Assembly (NCBI GenBank): GCA_947504605.1 | Contig: CANNJE010000003.1 | Coordinates: 1-64,000, forward strand | DNA: 64,000 bases | From: Chitinophagaceae bacterium | GTDB taxonomy: Bacteria > Bacteroidota > Bacteroidia > Chitinophagales > Chitinophagaceae | Direction of reading: 5' to 3' | Shown here: piece by piece, positions 9,445-18,202 of the stretch | Position numbering within the stretch: the first letter of the stretch is position 1 | Layout: each line of letters begins with the position of its first letter | Program-made: the position numbers and the translations under genes | The notes under the pieces: generated by a model | Database searches by the model: none | Seen by the model: only the letters and a program-made list of their open reading frames with translations | What the model was told of the DNA's origin: nothing

Positions 9445-10404
9445 TTAAAATTGTTTCTTAATCTGCATATAACTCCAGCCGCAAAATGGGAATATGATAA
9501 ATGCTAACCAACAATACCAACCACTTGTAAAAAAGGAAATAATTAAGGTGATGAGTAACAAGTAAAAAGGATAGCTCAAAAACAAAATCCCGTTAAGTAT
9601 AGAATCATAATGATCATTTTGCACCCCATTTTTAGCCGCAATTTTTTTTGCTGGATAATAAAGCGGAAAGTGAATAAGATAGCCCATAAGTGCAGGGAAA
9701 GTCAATATTATTTTTTTTAAGGTAGAAATTTTTACAACGAATTTTTCTGTTATCGAAACTGTATCATTTTTGTCTATTTCGTAAATAAGAGGGGCCATTT
9801 TTGACTGAAGCAACTGGTTAAAAGATTGTACAGATTTTCCAAATCCGTTGGAAAGGTCCAAATCGTTTTTTGAGAAAAAAGGGCTGAAATTCAAGTGTAT
9901 ATTTTTTCCAAATATTGTGAAGCTTTGGTAGTTGATACCAGTAGGTAATATTTTGAGCTCAATGCCATCTTCCCAGCTGCTAATAGCAAGCCTGGCAGTT
10001 CCTTTCATGAGCGGACGAAAATGCCATTCATTGATACACTTGCCTTCACTAAAAATCAATACAATACCATTCTTTTTAAAAATTTCCTTGCAGGCATTAA
10101 AAGTAGTATAGTTGTGCTCCATGTTTTCTACTCCTTCGCTGGTACGGTATACCGGCAACATCTTTAAAGAATGAAGCAACTTAGCATAAAACTTATTTTT
10201 GAATGCATCGCCTCTTGCCAGCGAATAGATCGGCCTCCTAAAAAGGGAGGATAGGATTATAGCGTCAAGGAAAGAATCAGGATGGTTACAGGCTATCAAT
10301 AAAGGACCCTTACTGTTAAAATAAGCTTTGTTGTTTACACGGAGTTGCCTGCAATACATCCATAAAGAAATTGAAGCAGGTATTTTAAGCAGCCAATATA
10401 GCAA
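9445..10404 (-). CDS. 1-acyl-glycerol-3-phosphate acyltransferase-like (PlsC superfamily)
   Basis: 319-residue LPLAT/PlsC-superfamily protein. The acyltransferase block I appears as ACNHPDSFLDAII, with His and Asp separated by five residues, a variant seen in a Bacteroidota subgroup rather than the classic HX4D. A block III-like FSEGKCINEWHFRPLMKGTARLA follows. The C-terminal third has two or three hydrophobic segments (PALMGYLIHFPLYY and ILFLSYPFYLLLITLIISFF), so it is an integral membrane enzyme. It probably acylates a glycerolipid or a lipid-linked acceptor; the substrate is not certain. Confidence 0.85.
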   Translation of the reverse strand: MLYWLLKIPASISLWMYCRQLRVNNKAYFNSKGPLLIACNHPDSFLDAIILSSLFRRPIYSLARGDAFKNKFYAKLLHSLKMLPVYRTSEGVENMEHNYTTFNACKEIFKKNGIVLIFSEGKCINEWHFRPLMKGTARLAISSWEDGIELKILPTGINYQSFTIFGKNIHLNFSPFFSKNDLDLSNGFGKSVQSFNQLLQSKMAPLIYEIDKNDTVSITEKFVVKISTLKKIILTFPALMGYLIHFPLYYPAKKIAAKNGVQNDHYDSILNGILFLSYPFYLLLITLIISFFTSGWYCWLAFIIFPFCGWSYMQIKKQF

Positions 10405-10442
10405 TGTGTTTTTTTTGTGAATATAAAAAGAAATATGATTGG

Positions 10443-10997
10443 TTAGTTTAATTGGGGGTCAGTAGGGTAATGAATCATTAATTCATACTTACCTCCCAGC
10501 TTGATAAGGCTTGCTTTCCAAATATCCTCAATTGCGGTATCGAAAACTATGGTTCGGTTAGCTTTTACCGTTAGCCAGCTTTTATCTTCCATTTCGCCGG
10601 CAAGCTGCCCCTCTTCCCAACCACTATATCCAAGAAAAAAACGAATGCTGTCGGCATCAATTTCTCCTGCAAGCATTAAAATTTTCAAAGTCTCAAAATC
10701 TCCACCCCAAAATACATCATCAGTTATTTTCTGACAATCGGGCAAAAGTTCGGGGTATTGATGTATATAATGAAGTGTATCCAGTTGAACCGGCCCCCCT
10801 TTGTAAACAGGCAAATCAAAACCCTTTAACTCCGGAACCAGTTCATCCAATTTTTTGTGAAAAAGGCTATTGATTACAAAACCAAAACTGCCATCAGCCT
10901 CACCGTGCCTGCAAAGTAAAATTACAGTACGCATAAAGTTGGGATCTTTCAGAAATGGTTCTGCAATTAATAAAGTACCTGCTGCGGGAAGAATCAT
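10443..10997 (-). CDS. YqgE/AlgH family protein
   Basis: 184 residues, the standard length. It starts at the family hallmark: PAAGTLLIAEPFLKDPNFMRTVILLC, then GSFGFVINSLF and, in the middle, VYKGGPVQ and FLGYSGWEEGQLAGE. Cytoplasmic, conserved, of unclear molecular function (originally linked to alginate regulation in Pseudomonas). It lies 38 bp upstream of the acyltransferase gene on the same strand, so the two are probably co-transcribed. Confidence 0.95.
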   Translation of the reverse strand: MILPAAGTLLIAEPFLKDPNFMRTVILLCRHGEADGSFGFVINSLFHKKLDELVPELKGFDLPVYKGGPVQLDTLHYIHQYPELLPDCQKITDDVFWGGDFETLKILMLAGEIDADSIRFFLGYSGWEEGQLAGEMEDKSWLTVKANRTIVFDTAIEDIWKASLIKLGGKYELMIHYPTDPQLN

Positions 10998-11118
10998 GTT
11001 TCTAAAGTAAGATTTTATTATAAATTATTAAAAAAATAAATAAAAAACTAGGGTTGATAAACCTTCGTTAATTGTGAAAATATTTTTTTTGTATGCCATT
11101 TTAAAATGCTTTAAAGGT

Positions 11119-11126
11119 TAGATTTG
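11119..11126 (+). promoter_or_regulatory. -7 promoter box before the sensor kinase
   Basis: TAGATTTG matches TANNTTTG. It overlaps the longest possible reading frame (ATG at 11124) and so supports the downstream start at 11160. Confidence 0.5.
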
Positions 11127-11159
11127 TACAATTCATTTTATTCATTCAACAAGCCATTC

Positions 11160-12479
11160 ATGAAAAAAATTTTCCCCATTATTACAGTGCTCACTTTACT
11201 TAGTTTGCTGGGGTTGATATTTTTTCAGATAAAATGGATACAAAGTGCCAAAGATATTAAGGAACAACAATTGTCTGTAAATATAAGCAGGGCTACCGGT
11301 GAGGCTGCCGAAAAGCTTATGGTTGAAAAAAATATCATTCCCAGTATAAAAAAAAATGACCTCTTATTTCCAACGGAGAAGCGGCCGATGGAATTTTTTA
11401 AACATTCTGTAATTCAGCGTTTTACAAAAGATGAAATCAATGATATTATCAGAAATTCGATGGATAAATACCTCAAAAAAGACGTGTCCTTTGAATTCGC
11501 AATTGCTCAAAACAGCATTATGGGTGAAGAGATTCAGTCGGAAAACTTTATTAAGTATGCACTGGATACCGCAAATAATTATCAGCATGTAATACCTCTG
11601 GTGGCAGCCAGTGGAAGTAACCTTGAAAATTTGTCCAATGAAGAATTCCTTGTTGTAATTGTACCAAACGAAGAATCTATCATTTTAAAGGAAATATTTT
11701 GGTTTATCATGGGATCAATTTTATTTACTCTTATCATCACAACTGCATTTTATATAACCATTCGGAGCCTATTAAAGCAAAAAAAACTGAGTGAGATTAA
11801 GTCTGATTTTATCAACAATATGACCCATGAATTTAAAACGCCACTGGCAACAATTTCGCTGGCTGTTGATGCTTTGAAAAATGAAAAAGTTGCGGGAGAT
11901 AAAGAAAAAACCCAATATTTTACGGGGGTAATTAAGGAAGAGAACAAGCGTATGAACAAACAAGTAGAAGCTATTCTGCAGGCGGCATTGCTTGATAAAA
12001 AGGAGGTTCAGCTAAACCTTAAAAAACATGAAGCGCATAGTCTTATTTCTTTCGCTGTAAATAATATGACATTGCCCTTGAAAGAGAAAAATGGGGTGCT
12101 AAATATTAGATTGGACGCAAATAATGATTTTATAATGGCAGACGAAGTTCACTTTATCAATATTGTAAATAATCTTTTGGATAATGCTGTAAAATATTCA
12201 AAAGATAAACCGGTAATCAATTTGACAACTTCTAACGCTGGTAAACAATTTCGTATTAAAATTGAGGATAATGGGATCGGCATGAATAAAGAAACCTTGA
12301 ATCGTATTTTTGAAAAATTTTACCGGGCTCATACCGGAAATATCCATAATGTAAAAGGCTTTGGCCTAGGTTTAAGTTATGTAAAAACAATGGTAAAAGC
12401 ACATAATGGTACAATCAAGGCCGAGAGTACTTTGGGTAAAGGCAGTTGTTTTATCATCTCACTTCCTTTGGCCAAATAA
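11160..12479 (+). CDS. membrane sensor histidine kinase
   Basis: About 439 residues from the ATG at 11160 (MKKIFPIITVLTLLSLLGLIFF, first membrane helix). A roughly 150-residue periplasmic domain of unknown ligand follows, then a second helix (FIMGSILFTLIITTAFYITI). The HisKA domain has the H-box NNMTHEFKTPLATI (phospho-acceptor His223). The HATPase_c domain has the N-box (NIVNNLLDNAVKYS), G1 (DNGIGM), F (FEKFYR) and G2 (GFGLGLSY) boxes, so the kinase looks intact. No response regulator is adjacent. It lies just upstream of mraZ, but the 199-bp gap holds its own regulatory region. Confidence 0.93.
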   Translation: MKKIFPIITVLTLLSLLGLIFFQIKWIQSAKDIKEQQLSVNISRATGEAAEKLMVEKNIIPSIKKNDLLFPTEKRPMEFFKHSVIQRFTKDEINDIIRNSMDKYLKKDVSFEFAIAQNSIMGEEIQSENFIKYALDTANNYQHVIPLVAASGSNLENLSNEEFLVVIVPNEESIILKEIFWFIMGSILFTLIITTAFYITIRSLLKQKKLSEIKSDFINNMTHEFKTPLATISLAVDALKNEKVAGDKEKTQYFTGVIKEENKRMNKQVEAILQAALLDKKEVQLNLKKHEAHSLISFAVNNMTLPLKEKNGVLNIRLDANNDFIMADEVHFINIVNNLLDNAVKYSKDKPVINLTTSNAGKQFRIKIEDNGIGMNKETLNRIFEKFYRAHTGNIHNVKGFGLGLSYVKTMVKAHNGTIKAESTLGKGSCFIISLPLAK

Positions 12480-12496
12480 ACAAATGCTAGTTTACG

Positions 12497-12593
12497 CACA
12501 TCTATCCACATCTTTCCACACTGAATGCACATTCATTTTAGCTTAAAAAGCAGTATAACTACGTGCCAGTAAGGCACAAGGTCTTGTGGATAA
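12497..12593. promoter_or_regulatory. DnaA-box-like 9-mers upstream of mraZ
   Basis: TGTGGATAA at 12585-12593 is the exact complement of the DnaA consensus TTATCCACA. CTATCCACA (12502-12510) and CTTTCCACA (12512-12520) each differ from the TTWTNCACA consensus only at the first base. CACA recurs at 12497, 12507, 12517 and 12528. Binding by DnaA is inference. Confidence 0.45.
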
Positions 12594-12608
12594 AAAACTT
12601 TCTATAAA

Positions 12609-12645
12609 AAAGTGTCAGAAAGTGGGAAAAAGTGTTATTTTGTGT
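12609..12645 (+). promoter_or_regulatory. MraZ operator: AAAGTG repeats with 10-bp period
   Basis: AAAGTGT (from 12609), AAAGTGG (from 12619) and AAAGTGT (from 12629) recur exactly every 10 bp, with a degenerate fourth unit TTTGTGT (from 12639). This matches the AAAGTG(T/G) tandem operator described for MraZ in Mollicutes and resembles the spaced TGGGN repeats of E. coli MraZ. It ends about 34 bp before mraZ and covers a TATTTTG promoter-like stretch (12636-12642). Autoregulation of the cluster is the natural reading. Confidence 0.75.
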
Positions 12646-12678
12646 AGATAATACTTAATAATCAACTTAATTCCCCAC

Positions 12679-13134
12679 ATGATAGGTTTTTTGGGAGAGT
12701 ACGAAGCAACCATCGACGCAAAAGGAAGATTCCTTTTACCGGCAGGCTTTAAAAAGCAACTGCCTCAGGATGCTACTGCCCAATTTGTAATTAATAGGGG
12801 TTTTGAAAAATGTCTAACCCTATATCCTCTTCAAACATGGGAGCCTATTTTTTCCCAGATAAGCCAGTTGAACGATTTTGATCCTAAAGTAAGAGAGTTC
12901 AGACGCTATTTTTTAAATGGTGCTACAGAAGTTGAAATGGATAGTGCAGGCAGATTGCTTTTACCAAAAAATTTATTGGGACATGCTTCGTTGGAAAAAG
13001 ATATAGTGCTGGTATCAGCAGTAAACAAAATTGAGATTTGGGATAAAATCAAGTATAACGAGTTCTTTGAATCATTTACACCCGAAACTTTTAGTAACCT
13101 AGCTAATGAAGTGATGAATAAAAAGATTGATTAG
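12679..13134 (+). CDS. mraZ: transcriptional regulator MraZ
   Basis: First gene of the division and cell wall (dcw) cluster. 151 residues with two SpoVT-AbrB-like domains: GEYEATIDAKGRFLLPAGFK near the N-terminus and EVEMDSAGRLLLPKNLL in the middle. In other bacteria MraZ forms a ring and represses its own operon by binding short direct repeats; such repeats lie directly upstream. rsmH follows after 25 bp. Confidence 0.97.
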   Translation: MIGFLGEYEATIDAKGRFLLPAGFKKQLPQDATAQFVINRGFEKCLTLYPLQTWEPIFSQISQLNDFDPKVREFRRYFLNGATEVEMDSAGRLLLPKNLLGHASLEKDIVLVSAVNKIEIWDKIKYNEFFESFTPETFSNLANEVMNKKID

Positions 13135-13159
13135 TTGATATGCAGTAAAGTTGAATAGT

Positions 13160-14110
13160 ATGGGAAAGATTAATAAAAATGAAGAGGATCAGCAGTCAAC
13201 TACTCAACCTGTTAACTATCATGTGCCGGTATTGTTGCATGAAACAATAGAAGGTTTGAATATTAAACCTGATGCTGTATATGTGGATTGCACGTTTGGA
13301 GGTGGAGGACATAGCAGGGAAATTCTTAAAAAATTAAGTGATAAGGGTAAGTTAATCGTATTTGATCAGGATGAAGATGCCCGCAAAAATGTGCCCGATG
13401 ATAACAGGATCATTTTTGTAGCACAAAATTTTCGGCATTTGCAAAAATTTTTACGCCTGCATAAATACAATCAGGTTGACGGAATCCTTGCTGATTTAGG
13501 AGTATCAAGTCACCAGTTTGATGAAGCAGAAAGAGGTTTTTCGACAAGGTTTGATGCAGCACTGGATATGAGGATGGATAATAGGCAGCAAACAACAGCA
13601 GCCGATATTCTTAACAACTATTCGGAAGCGCAATTGCATAAAATCTTTGAAAAATACGGGGAAGTGACCAATTCAAAAACATTGGCAAAAACGATTGTTG
13701 AACAAAGAATGATTGCAGCTTTTAAAACCATCAATGTTTTTAAGCAGGGAATGCAGGCCATTGTAAAAGGGAATCCGAATAAATATTTTGCACAGGTTTT
13801 TCAAGCTTTAAGAATTGAAGTAAATGATGAGATGGGGGCACTGGAAGATATGTTACAGCAAGCCATACCTGCACTTAAGACTGGAGGAAGAATAGCTGTA
13901 ATCAGTTTTCATTCGCTTGAAGACAGGATGGTAAAAAATATTTTTAAACATGGCGCTGTTCAGGAACTAGAAGTAGATGATGTTTATGGAACAAGGCAGG
14001 AAAGCCCGTTAAGGATCATTTCAAAAAAACCAATTACTGCAGGCGCTGCAGAATTAAAAATGAATCCAAGGTCGAGAAGTGCAAAACTTAGAGTAGCCGA
14101 AAAAAAATAA
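13160..14110 (+). CDS. rsmH: 16S rRNA (cytosine(1402)-N(4))-methyltransferase
   Basis: S-adenosylmethionine-dependent methyltransferase acting on C1402 of 16S rRNA (also called mraW). Start chosen at the ATG at 13160; the frame can be opened three codons earlier at a TTG. YHVPVLLHETIEGL starts the conserved core, VDCTFGGGGHS is the SAM-binding motif, and DGILADLGVSSHQFD and GRIAVISFHSLEDR follow as expected. 316 residues, normal. The ftsL-like gene follows after 5 bp. Confidence 0.97.
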   Translation: MGKINKNEEDQQSTTQPVNYHVPVLLHETIEGLNIKPDAVYVDCTFGGGGHSREILKKLSDKGKLIVFDQDEDARKNVPDDNRIIFVAQNFRHLQKFLRLHKYNQVDGILADLGVSSHQFDEAERGFSTRFDAALDMRMDNRQQTTAADILNNYSEAQLHKIFEKYGEVTNSKTLAKTIVEQRMIAAFKTINVFKQGMQAIVKGNPNKYFAQVFQALRIEVNDEMGALEDMLQQAIPALKTGGRIAVISFHSLEDRMVKNIFKHGAVQELEVDDVYGTRQESPLRIISKKPITAGAAELKMNPRSRSAKLRVAEKK

Positions 14111-14115
14111 TATCG

Positions 14116-14457
14116 ATGACTGAAACGAATAAAAATACTGAGGCTTCTTCCGTTTCAAAATTAGACTGGAAAAGTTTTTTTAATTATAAATGGATTGTAA
14201 AAAATATTCCTTTTTTTTTATTCCTTTCGGTATTGGCAGTATTGTATATCTATAACGGGCATATGGCAGATAAGCTTGTAAGAAAAATAGCTGCCAGTGA
14301 AAAAAATATTAAAGAACTGGAGTATGAGTATAAATCAATCAAAGCCGATGTGATTTATAGAAGCAAAGCAAGTGAATTGGTGAAAGCTGTTGAACCTCTA
14401 GGATTAAAAGAGTCTAAACAACCGCCGGTTTTATTAAACCCATCAACACAGAAATAA
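14116..14457 (+). CDS. FtsL-like cell division protein
   Basis: 113 residues with a cytoplasmic N-terminus, one membrane helix (IPFFLFLSVLAVLYIYNGH, about residues 33-51) and a periplasmic coiled-coil-prone segment (KIAASEKNIKELEYEYKSIKAD). This topology, together with its place between rsmH and ftsI, identifies it as the divisome FtsL counterpart. Sequence identity with classical FtsL is low, as usual in Bacteroidota. It would act with FtsQ and FtsB to activate FtsWI. Confidence 0.88.
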   Translation: MTETNKNTEASSVSKLDWKSFFNYKWIVKNIPFFLFLSVLAVLYIYNGHMADKLVRKIAASEKNIKELEYEYKSIKADVIYRSKASELVKAVEPLGLKESKQPPVLLNPSTQK

Positions 14458-14486
14458 AAAAATAATCGGCAGTCCTTTGGGATGTT

Positions 14487-16613
14487 ATGGAAATAAAAAA
14501 CGACATATTATGGAGAGTTTATGTATGCTTCCTTGGCATAGTATTACTTGCTGTAATGGTATTGGGTCGTGCTTTTTATATTCAGCAAGTGCAAGGAGCA
14601 TACTGGAAAGATATGGGTACAAATTTGCAGTTAAAATATCTACCAATTGAAGCAGAGCGTGGCAGTATTTATAGTGAAGATGGTAATATGCTCAGTACTT
14701 CTATTCCTGTTTTTGATGTGTATGTAGATTTTGCAGCAGATGGACTGAGGGATAAACAAGGCAAACGTTTTAAAGATAATGTAGATTCTTTAAGTATGAA
14801 TCTTGCAACACTTTTTAAAGATAAAACTGCCGAAGAATATAAGCAGCAGCTACAACTTGCATACCAAAACAAAGACCGCTATTTTGCCCTAAAAAAGAAA
14901 ATATCTTTTGATGAATATCGTTCCCTTCGCAATTTTCCTTTGGTGAGGCTCGGAAGAAATAAAAGCGGATTTATAATAGATACAAGAGATAAGCGAATCA
15001 ATCCATACGTATTACTTGCCAATAGAACCATTGGACTTTCAAGGTTGGATGCAAAGAAAAATGTAGGACTTGAACTTACCTACGACAGTTTGCTAAAAGG
15101 CATATCAGGTCAGCGACTGATGCGTTATGTTGGAGGTTCTTATATGCCTATTATGGGATCAGAACTGGATCCTGTAAATGGGAAAGATATAATCACTACA
15201 CTCGATACCTATATGCAGGATGTTGCTGAAAATGCATTGATGAAAATGTTGGTAGATAATAATTCTATTCACGGTACTGTTATCATTATGGAAACGGCCA
15301 CAGGAAAGATTAAAGCTATCGCAAACCTAGGAATACAACCTGATGGTACTTATCTGGAGGATTTAAATTATGGAATTGCTAAAGCTACTGAGCCAGGTTC
15401 AGTTTTTAAATTAGCAACACTGCTTAGTTTGCTGGAAGATAAACATGTAAATATTAATTCTATTGTTGACTGTGAAGGGGGTGTCAAATCTTTTTATGGG
15501 TTGAAGATTAAAGATTCTCATTTAGGTACAGGAAGGGTAACTGTGAAGCAAGCATTTCTTGCCAGCAGTAATGTTGCTTTTGCATCTCTTGCAGAACAGT
15601 TTTATCACAGTGACCCATCAAAATTCGTGGAGCATCTGCAGCGTTTCCGACTGAATAAAATGACTGGTATTGATATAGTAGCATCATCAGGGAAACCTAC
15701 TATTAAAACCCCGGCAAACAGAAGTTGGTCTAAAACAACCTTGCCTTATATGGCACATGGTTATGAAGAGCTTGTTACGCCATTGCATATGCTAATGCTT
15801 TATAATGCAGTAGCTAACAATGGGAAAATGATGAGGCCATACCTGGTAAATGCGATCAGGCATTACGGTGTTGATATCAGAAAAATCGATCCGGAAGTTT
15901 TGGTTGAAAAAATATGTAGCGATGCAACCCTTGCACAGGCAAGAGAGTGTTTGCGTGCTGTAGTGGATAGTGCTCATGGTACTGGACATAAGGTGCTTTA
16001 TGATTCTGCCTATTCTATTTCAGGCAAAACTGGCACAGCAGTTACCGCATTGAATAATCTAGGTTACAACAAAGGGAATAAAATATATCAGGCATCTTTT
16101 ATTGGTTTTTTTCCTTCAGAAAAGCCGATGTATACAATGGCAGTAGTTATACAAAATAGTCGTGAGTCAAAAAAAATCTACGGAGCAGATGTTTCTGGAA
16201 CTGTGTTTAAAGAAATCAGCGATCGGATATATACCCATTTTATTGCTAATCTTAAAATGAATACAACTTCAACTATTGATAGTGCTCTATATTCTTCCTA
16301 CGGAATGAAAAATGATTATCAATCTATTTTCAGTTATCTGAATATTGGTTATAAAGATTCTTCACAGGGAGGCTATTGGAGAAATATGCAGATGAAAAAT
16401 AAAGGAGCCAATTTATCGGCACCTGATTATTCTTCTGCAAATGTAAAAGTTGCTCCCGATGTTACTGGTATGGGGTTAAAGGATGCAGTTTATTTATTGG
16501 AGAATAAAGGGTTGATAGTAGAAGTGCAGGGAAGAGGAAGGGTACAAAATCAAAGTATTGCAGCAGGAACAGGATTTATTAAAGGACAAAAAATTTCATT
16601 ATTGCTCAATTGA
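14487..16613 (+). CDS. ftsI: septal penicillin-binding protein (FtsI/PBP3-type transpeptidase)
   Basis: Class B PBP cross-linking septal peptidoglycan in the periplasm. One N-terminal membrane helix (about residues 9-31), a PBP dimerisation domain, then the transpeptidase domain with SxxK (Ser305-Lys308 in EPGSVFKL), SxN (Ser360-Asn362) and KTG (514-516 in SGKTGTAV). A single C-terminal PASTA domain (APDVTGMGLKDAVYLLENKG) extends it to 708 residues, longer than Proteobacterial FtsI but common in this phylum. murE follows after 10 bp. Confidence 0.96.
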   Translation: MEIKNDILWRVYVCFLGIVLLAVMVLGRAFYIQQVQGAYWKDMGTNLQLKYLPIEAERGSIYSEDGNMLSTSIPVFDVYVDFAADGLRDKQGKRFKDNVDSLSMNLATLFKDKTAEEYKQQLQLAYQNKDRYFALKKKISFDEYRSLRNFPLVRLGRNKSGFIIDTRDKRINPYVLLANRTIGLSRLDAKKNVGLELTYDSLLKGISGQRLMRYVGGSYMPIMGSELDPVNGKDIITTLDTYMQDVAENALMKMLVDNNSIHGTVIIMETATGKIKAIANLGIQPDGTYLEDLNYGIAKATEPGSVFKLATLLSLLEDKHVNINSIVDCEGGVKSFYGLKIKDSHLGTGRVTVKQAFLASSNVAFASLAEQFYHSDPSKFVEHLQRFRLNKMTGIDIVASSGKPTIKTPANRSWSKTTLPYMAHGYEELVTPLHMLMLYNAVANNGKMMRPYLVNAIRHYGVDIRKIDPEVLVEKICSDATLAQARECLRAVVDSAHGTGHKVLYDSAYSISGKTGTAVTALNNLGYNKGNKIYQASFIGFFPSEKPMYTMAVVIQNSRESKKIYGADVSGTVFKEISDRIYTHFIANLKMNTTSTIDSALYSSYGMKNDYQSIFSYLNIGYKDSSQGGYWRNMQMKNKGANLSAPDYSSANVKVAPDVTGMGLKDAVYLLENKGLIVEVQGRGRVQNQSIAAGTGFIKGQKISLLLN

Positions 16614-16623
16614 GGCAGGATAA

Positions 16624-18084
16624 ATGTTACAGGAACTATTATATAAGCTTGCTATTAGGTCTGTAAAAGGCAATACCAACATTACTGTTGGTTCTCTGCA
16701 TACAGATTCTCGTGCTGTGAAGCAGGGTAGTTGTTTTATTGCAATAAAAGGATCGGTAACTGATGGTCATTCATATATCGAAACGGCTGTTAAAGCAGGA
16801 GCGGTTGCAATTGTTTGTCAGGAAATGCCTGCAGCATTTGAAGAATCAGTTACCTATATACAGGTAGAAGACAGTGCTTCGGCAGCAGGGTTTATTGCGC
16901 ATAAATTCTATGACGAACCAACCAATCATTTTAAACTGGTTGGTGTTACGGGAACGAATGGTAAAACAACCATAGCAACATTATTATTCAAGCTCTTTTC
17001 ATCATTTGGCCATACATGCGGGTTGGTAAGCACGGTGCAAAATCAGATAGGTGAAACTGTTATTCCGTCTACTCATACAACACCCGATGTTATTACTTTA
17101 AACGGATTGTTGCAACAAATGAAGCAGGCTGGTTGTGAATATGTGTTTATAGAGTGCAGTAGTCATGCTGTAGAGCAAAAACGAATTGCAGGATTAAATT
17201 TTGCAGGAGCTTTATTTAGCAATATCACCCATGATCATCTTGATTATCATAAAACATTTGATGAGTATATCCGTGTAAAAAAATCATGGTTTGATGGCCT
17301 GACCAAAAATTGTTTCGCAATTAGCAATATAGATGACAAACGAGGAGTGGTAATGTTGCAAAACACTGCTGCAAAAAAATATTTCTATAGTCTTAAAACC
17401 ATGGCAGATTTTAAAGGTAAAGTTTTAGATAACAGCCTTACCGGTTTGCATATGTTGGTAAATGAGATGGAAGTGCATTTTAAATTAATTGGAGAATTTA
17501 ATGCCTATAATTTACTGGCAGTATATGGAGCCGCAATTTGCCTAGGAAAGGATAAGCAGGAAATATTGCTGGCGCTAAGTAATATGGACGGAGCAGAGGG
17601 AAGGTTTGATTACAGCATCAGTGCTAATGAAAAAGTAGTGGGAATTATTGATTATGCACACACTCCAGATGCTTTAATAAATGTATTGGCAACGATTAAA
17701 AATTTACGTCAGGGGTTTGAAAAAATAATTACGGTAGTGGGTTGCGGTGGAAATAGAGATAAAACTAAAAGACCTATTATGGCGGAAGTGGCTTGTGAAT
17801 ACAGCGATAAGGTAATATTTACTTCCGATAATCCACGCAATGAAGATCCGTTAGACATCATCAAAGATATGGAGGCAGGCGTAGGTGTGGCTGCAAGAAA
17901 AAAATACATCAGTATTGCCGACAGAAGAGAGGCTATCAAGACTGCTGTAAGCCTTAGTAATAAGGAAGATATTATTTTGATTGCGGGAAAGGGACATGAA
18001 AAATATCAGGAAGTGAATGGGGTGAAGAATGATTTTGATGACAAAAAAATATTGAAGGAAATGTTTGAATTGCTAGAAAAATAA
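16624..18084 (+). CDS. murE: UDP-N-acetylmuramoyl-tripeptide synthetase (meso-DAP adding)
   Basis: ATP-dependent cytoplasmic ligase that adds the third stem-peptide residue. The P-loop GVTGTNGKTT is at residues 107-116. The DNPR motif at 402-405 (SDNPRNEDP) marks meso-diaminopimelate-specific MurE enzymes, so the peptidoglycan is predicted to be the DAP type. 486 residues, normal. It is followed by mraY with no murF between them, so murF must lie elsewhere. Confidence 0.97.
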   Translation: MLQELLYKLAIRSVKGNTNITVGSLHTDSRAVKQGSCFIAIKGSVTDGHSYIETAVKAGAVAIVCQEMPAAFEESVTYIQVEDSASAAGFIAHKFYDEPTNHFKLVGVTGTNGKTTIATLLFKLFSSFGHTCGLVSTVQNQIGETVIPSTHTTPDVITLNGLLQQMKQAGCEYVFIECSSHAVEQKRIAGLNFAGALFSNITHDHLDYHKTFDEYIRVKKSWFDGLTKNCFAISNIDDKRGVVMLQNTAAKKYFYSLKTMADFKGKVLDNSLTGLHMLVNEMEVHFKLIGEFNAYNLLAVYGAAICLGKDKQEILLALSNMDGAEGRFDYSISANEKVVGIIDYAHTPDALINVLATIKNLRQGFEKIITVVGCGGNRDKTKRPIMAEVACEYSDKVIFTSDNPRNEDPLDIIKDMEAGVGVAARKKYISIADRREAIKTAVSLSNKEDIILIAGKGHEKYQEVNGVKNDFDDKKILKEMFELLEK

Positions 18085-18165
18085 TTAGACAAAGTGACAA
18101 TTCGGTTATTTGAAAACATAATCAATTAACTAATTTTTTGTTGTTAAAGGAATATAAAAAATACC

Positions 18166-18187
18166 TGATTAGCGAATGGGCTAATCA
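18166..18187 (+). other. hairpin in the mraY leader
   Basis: TGATTAGC (18166-18173) and GCTAATCA (18180-18187) form a perfect 8-bp stem with a 6-nt loop, ending 15 bp before the mraY start, in a 118-bp gap of an otherwise tightly packed cluster. There is no T run, so it is not a typical terminator. A translational or RNA-stability role is speculative. Confidence 0.35.
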
Positions 18188-18202
18188 TCAAATTTAGAAT
18201 TT

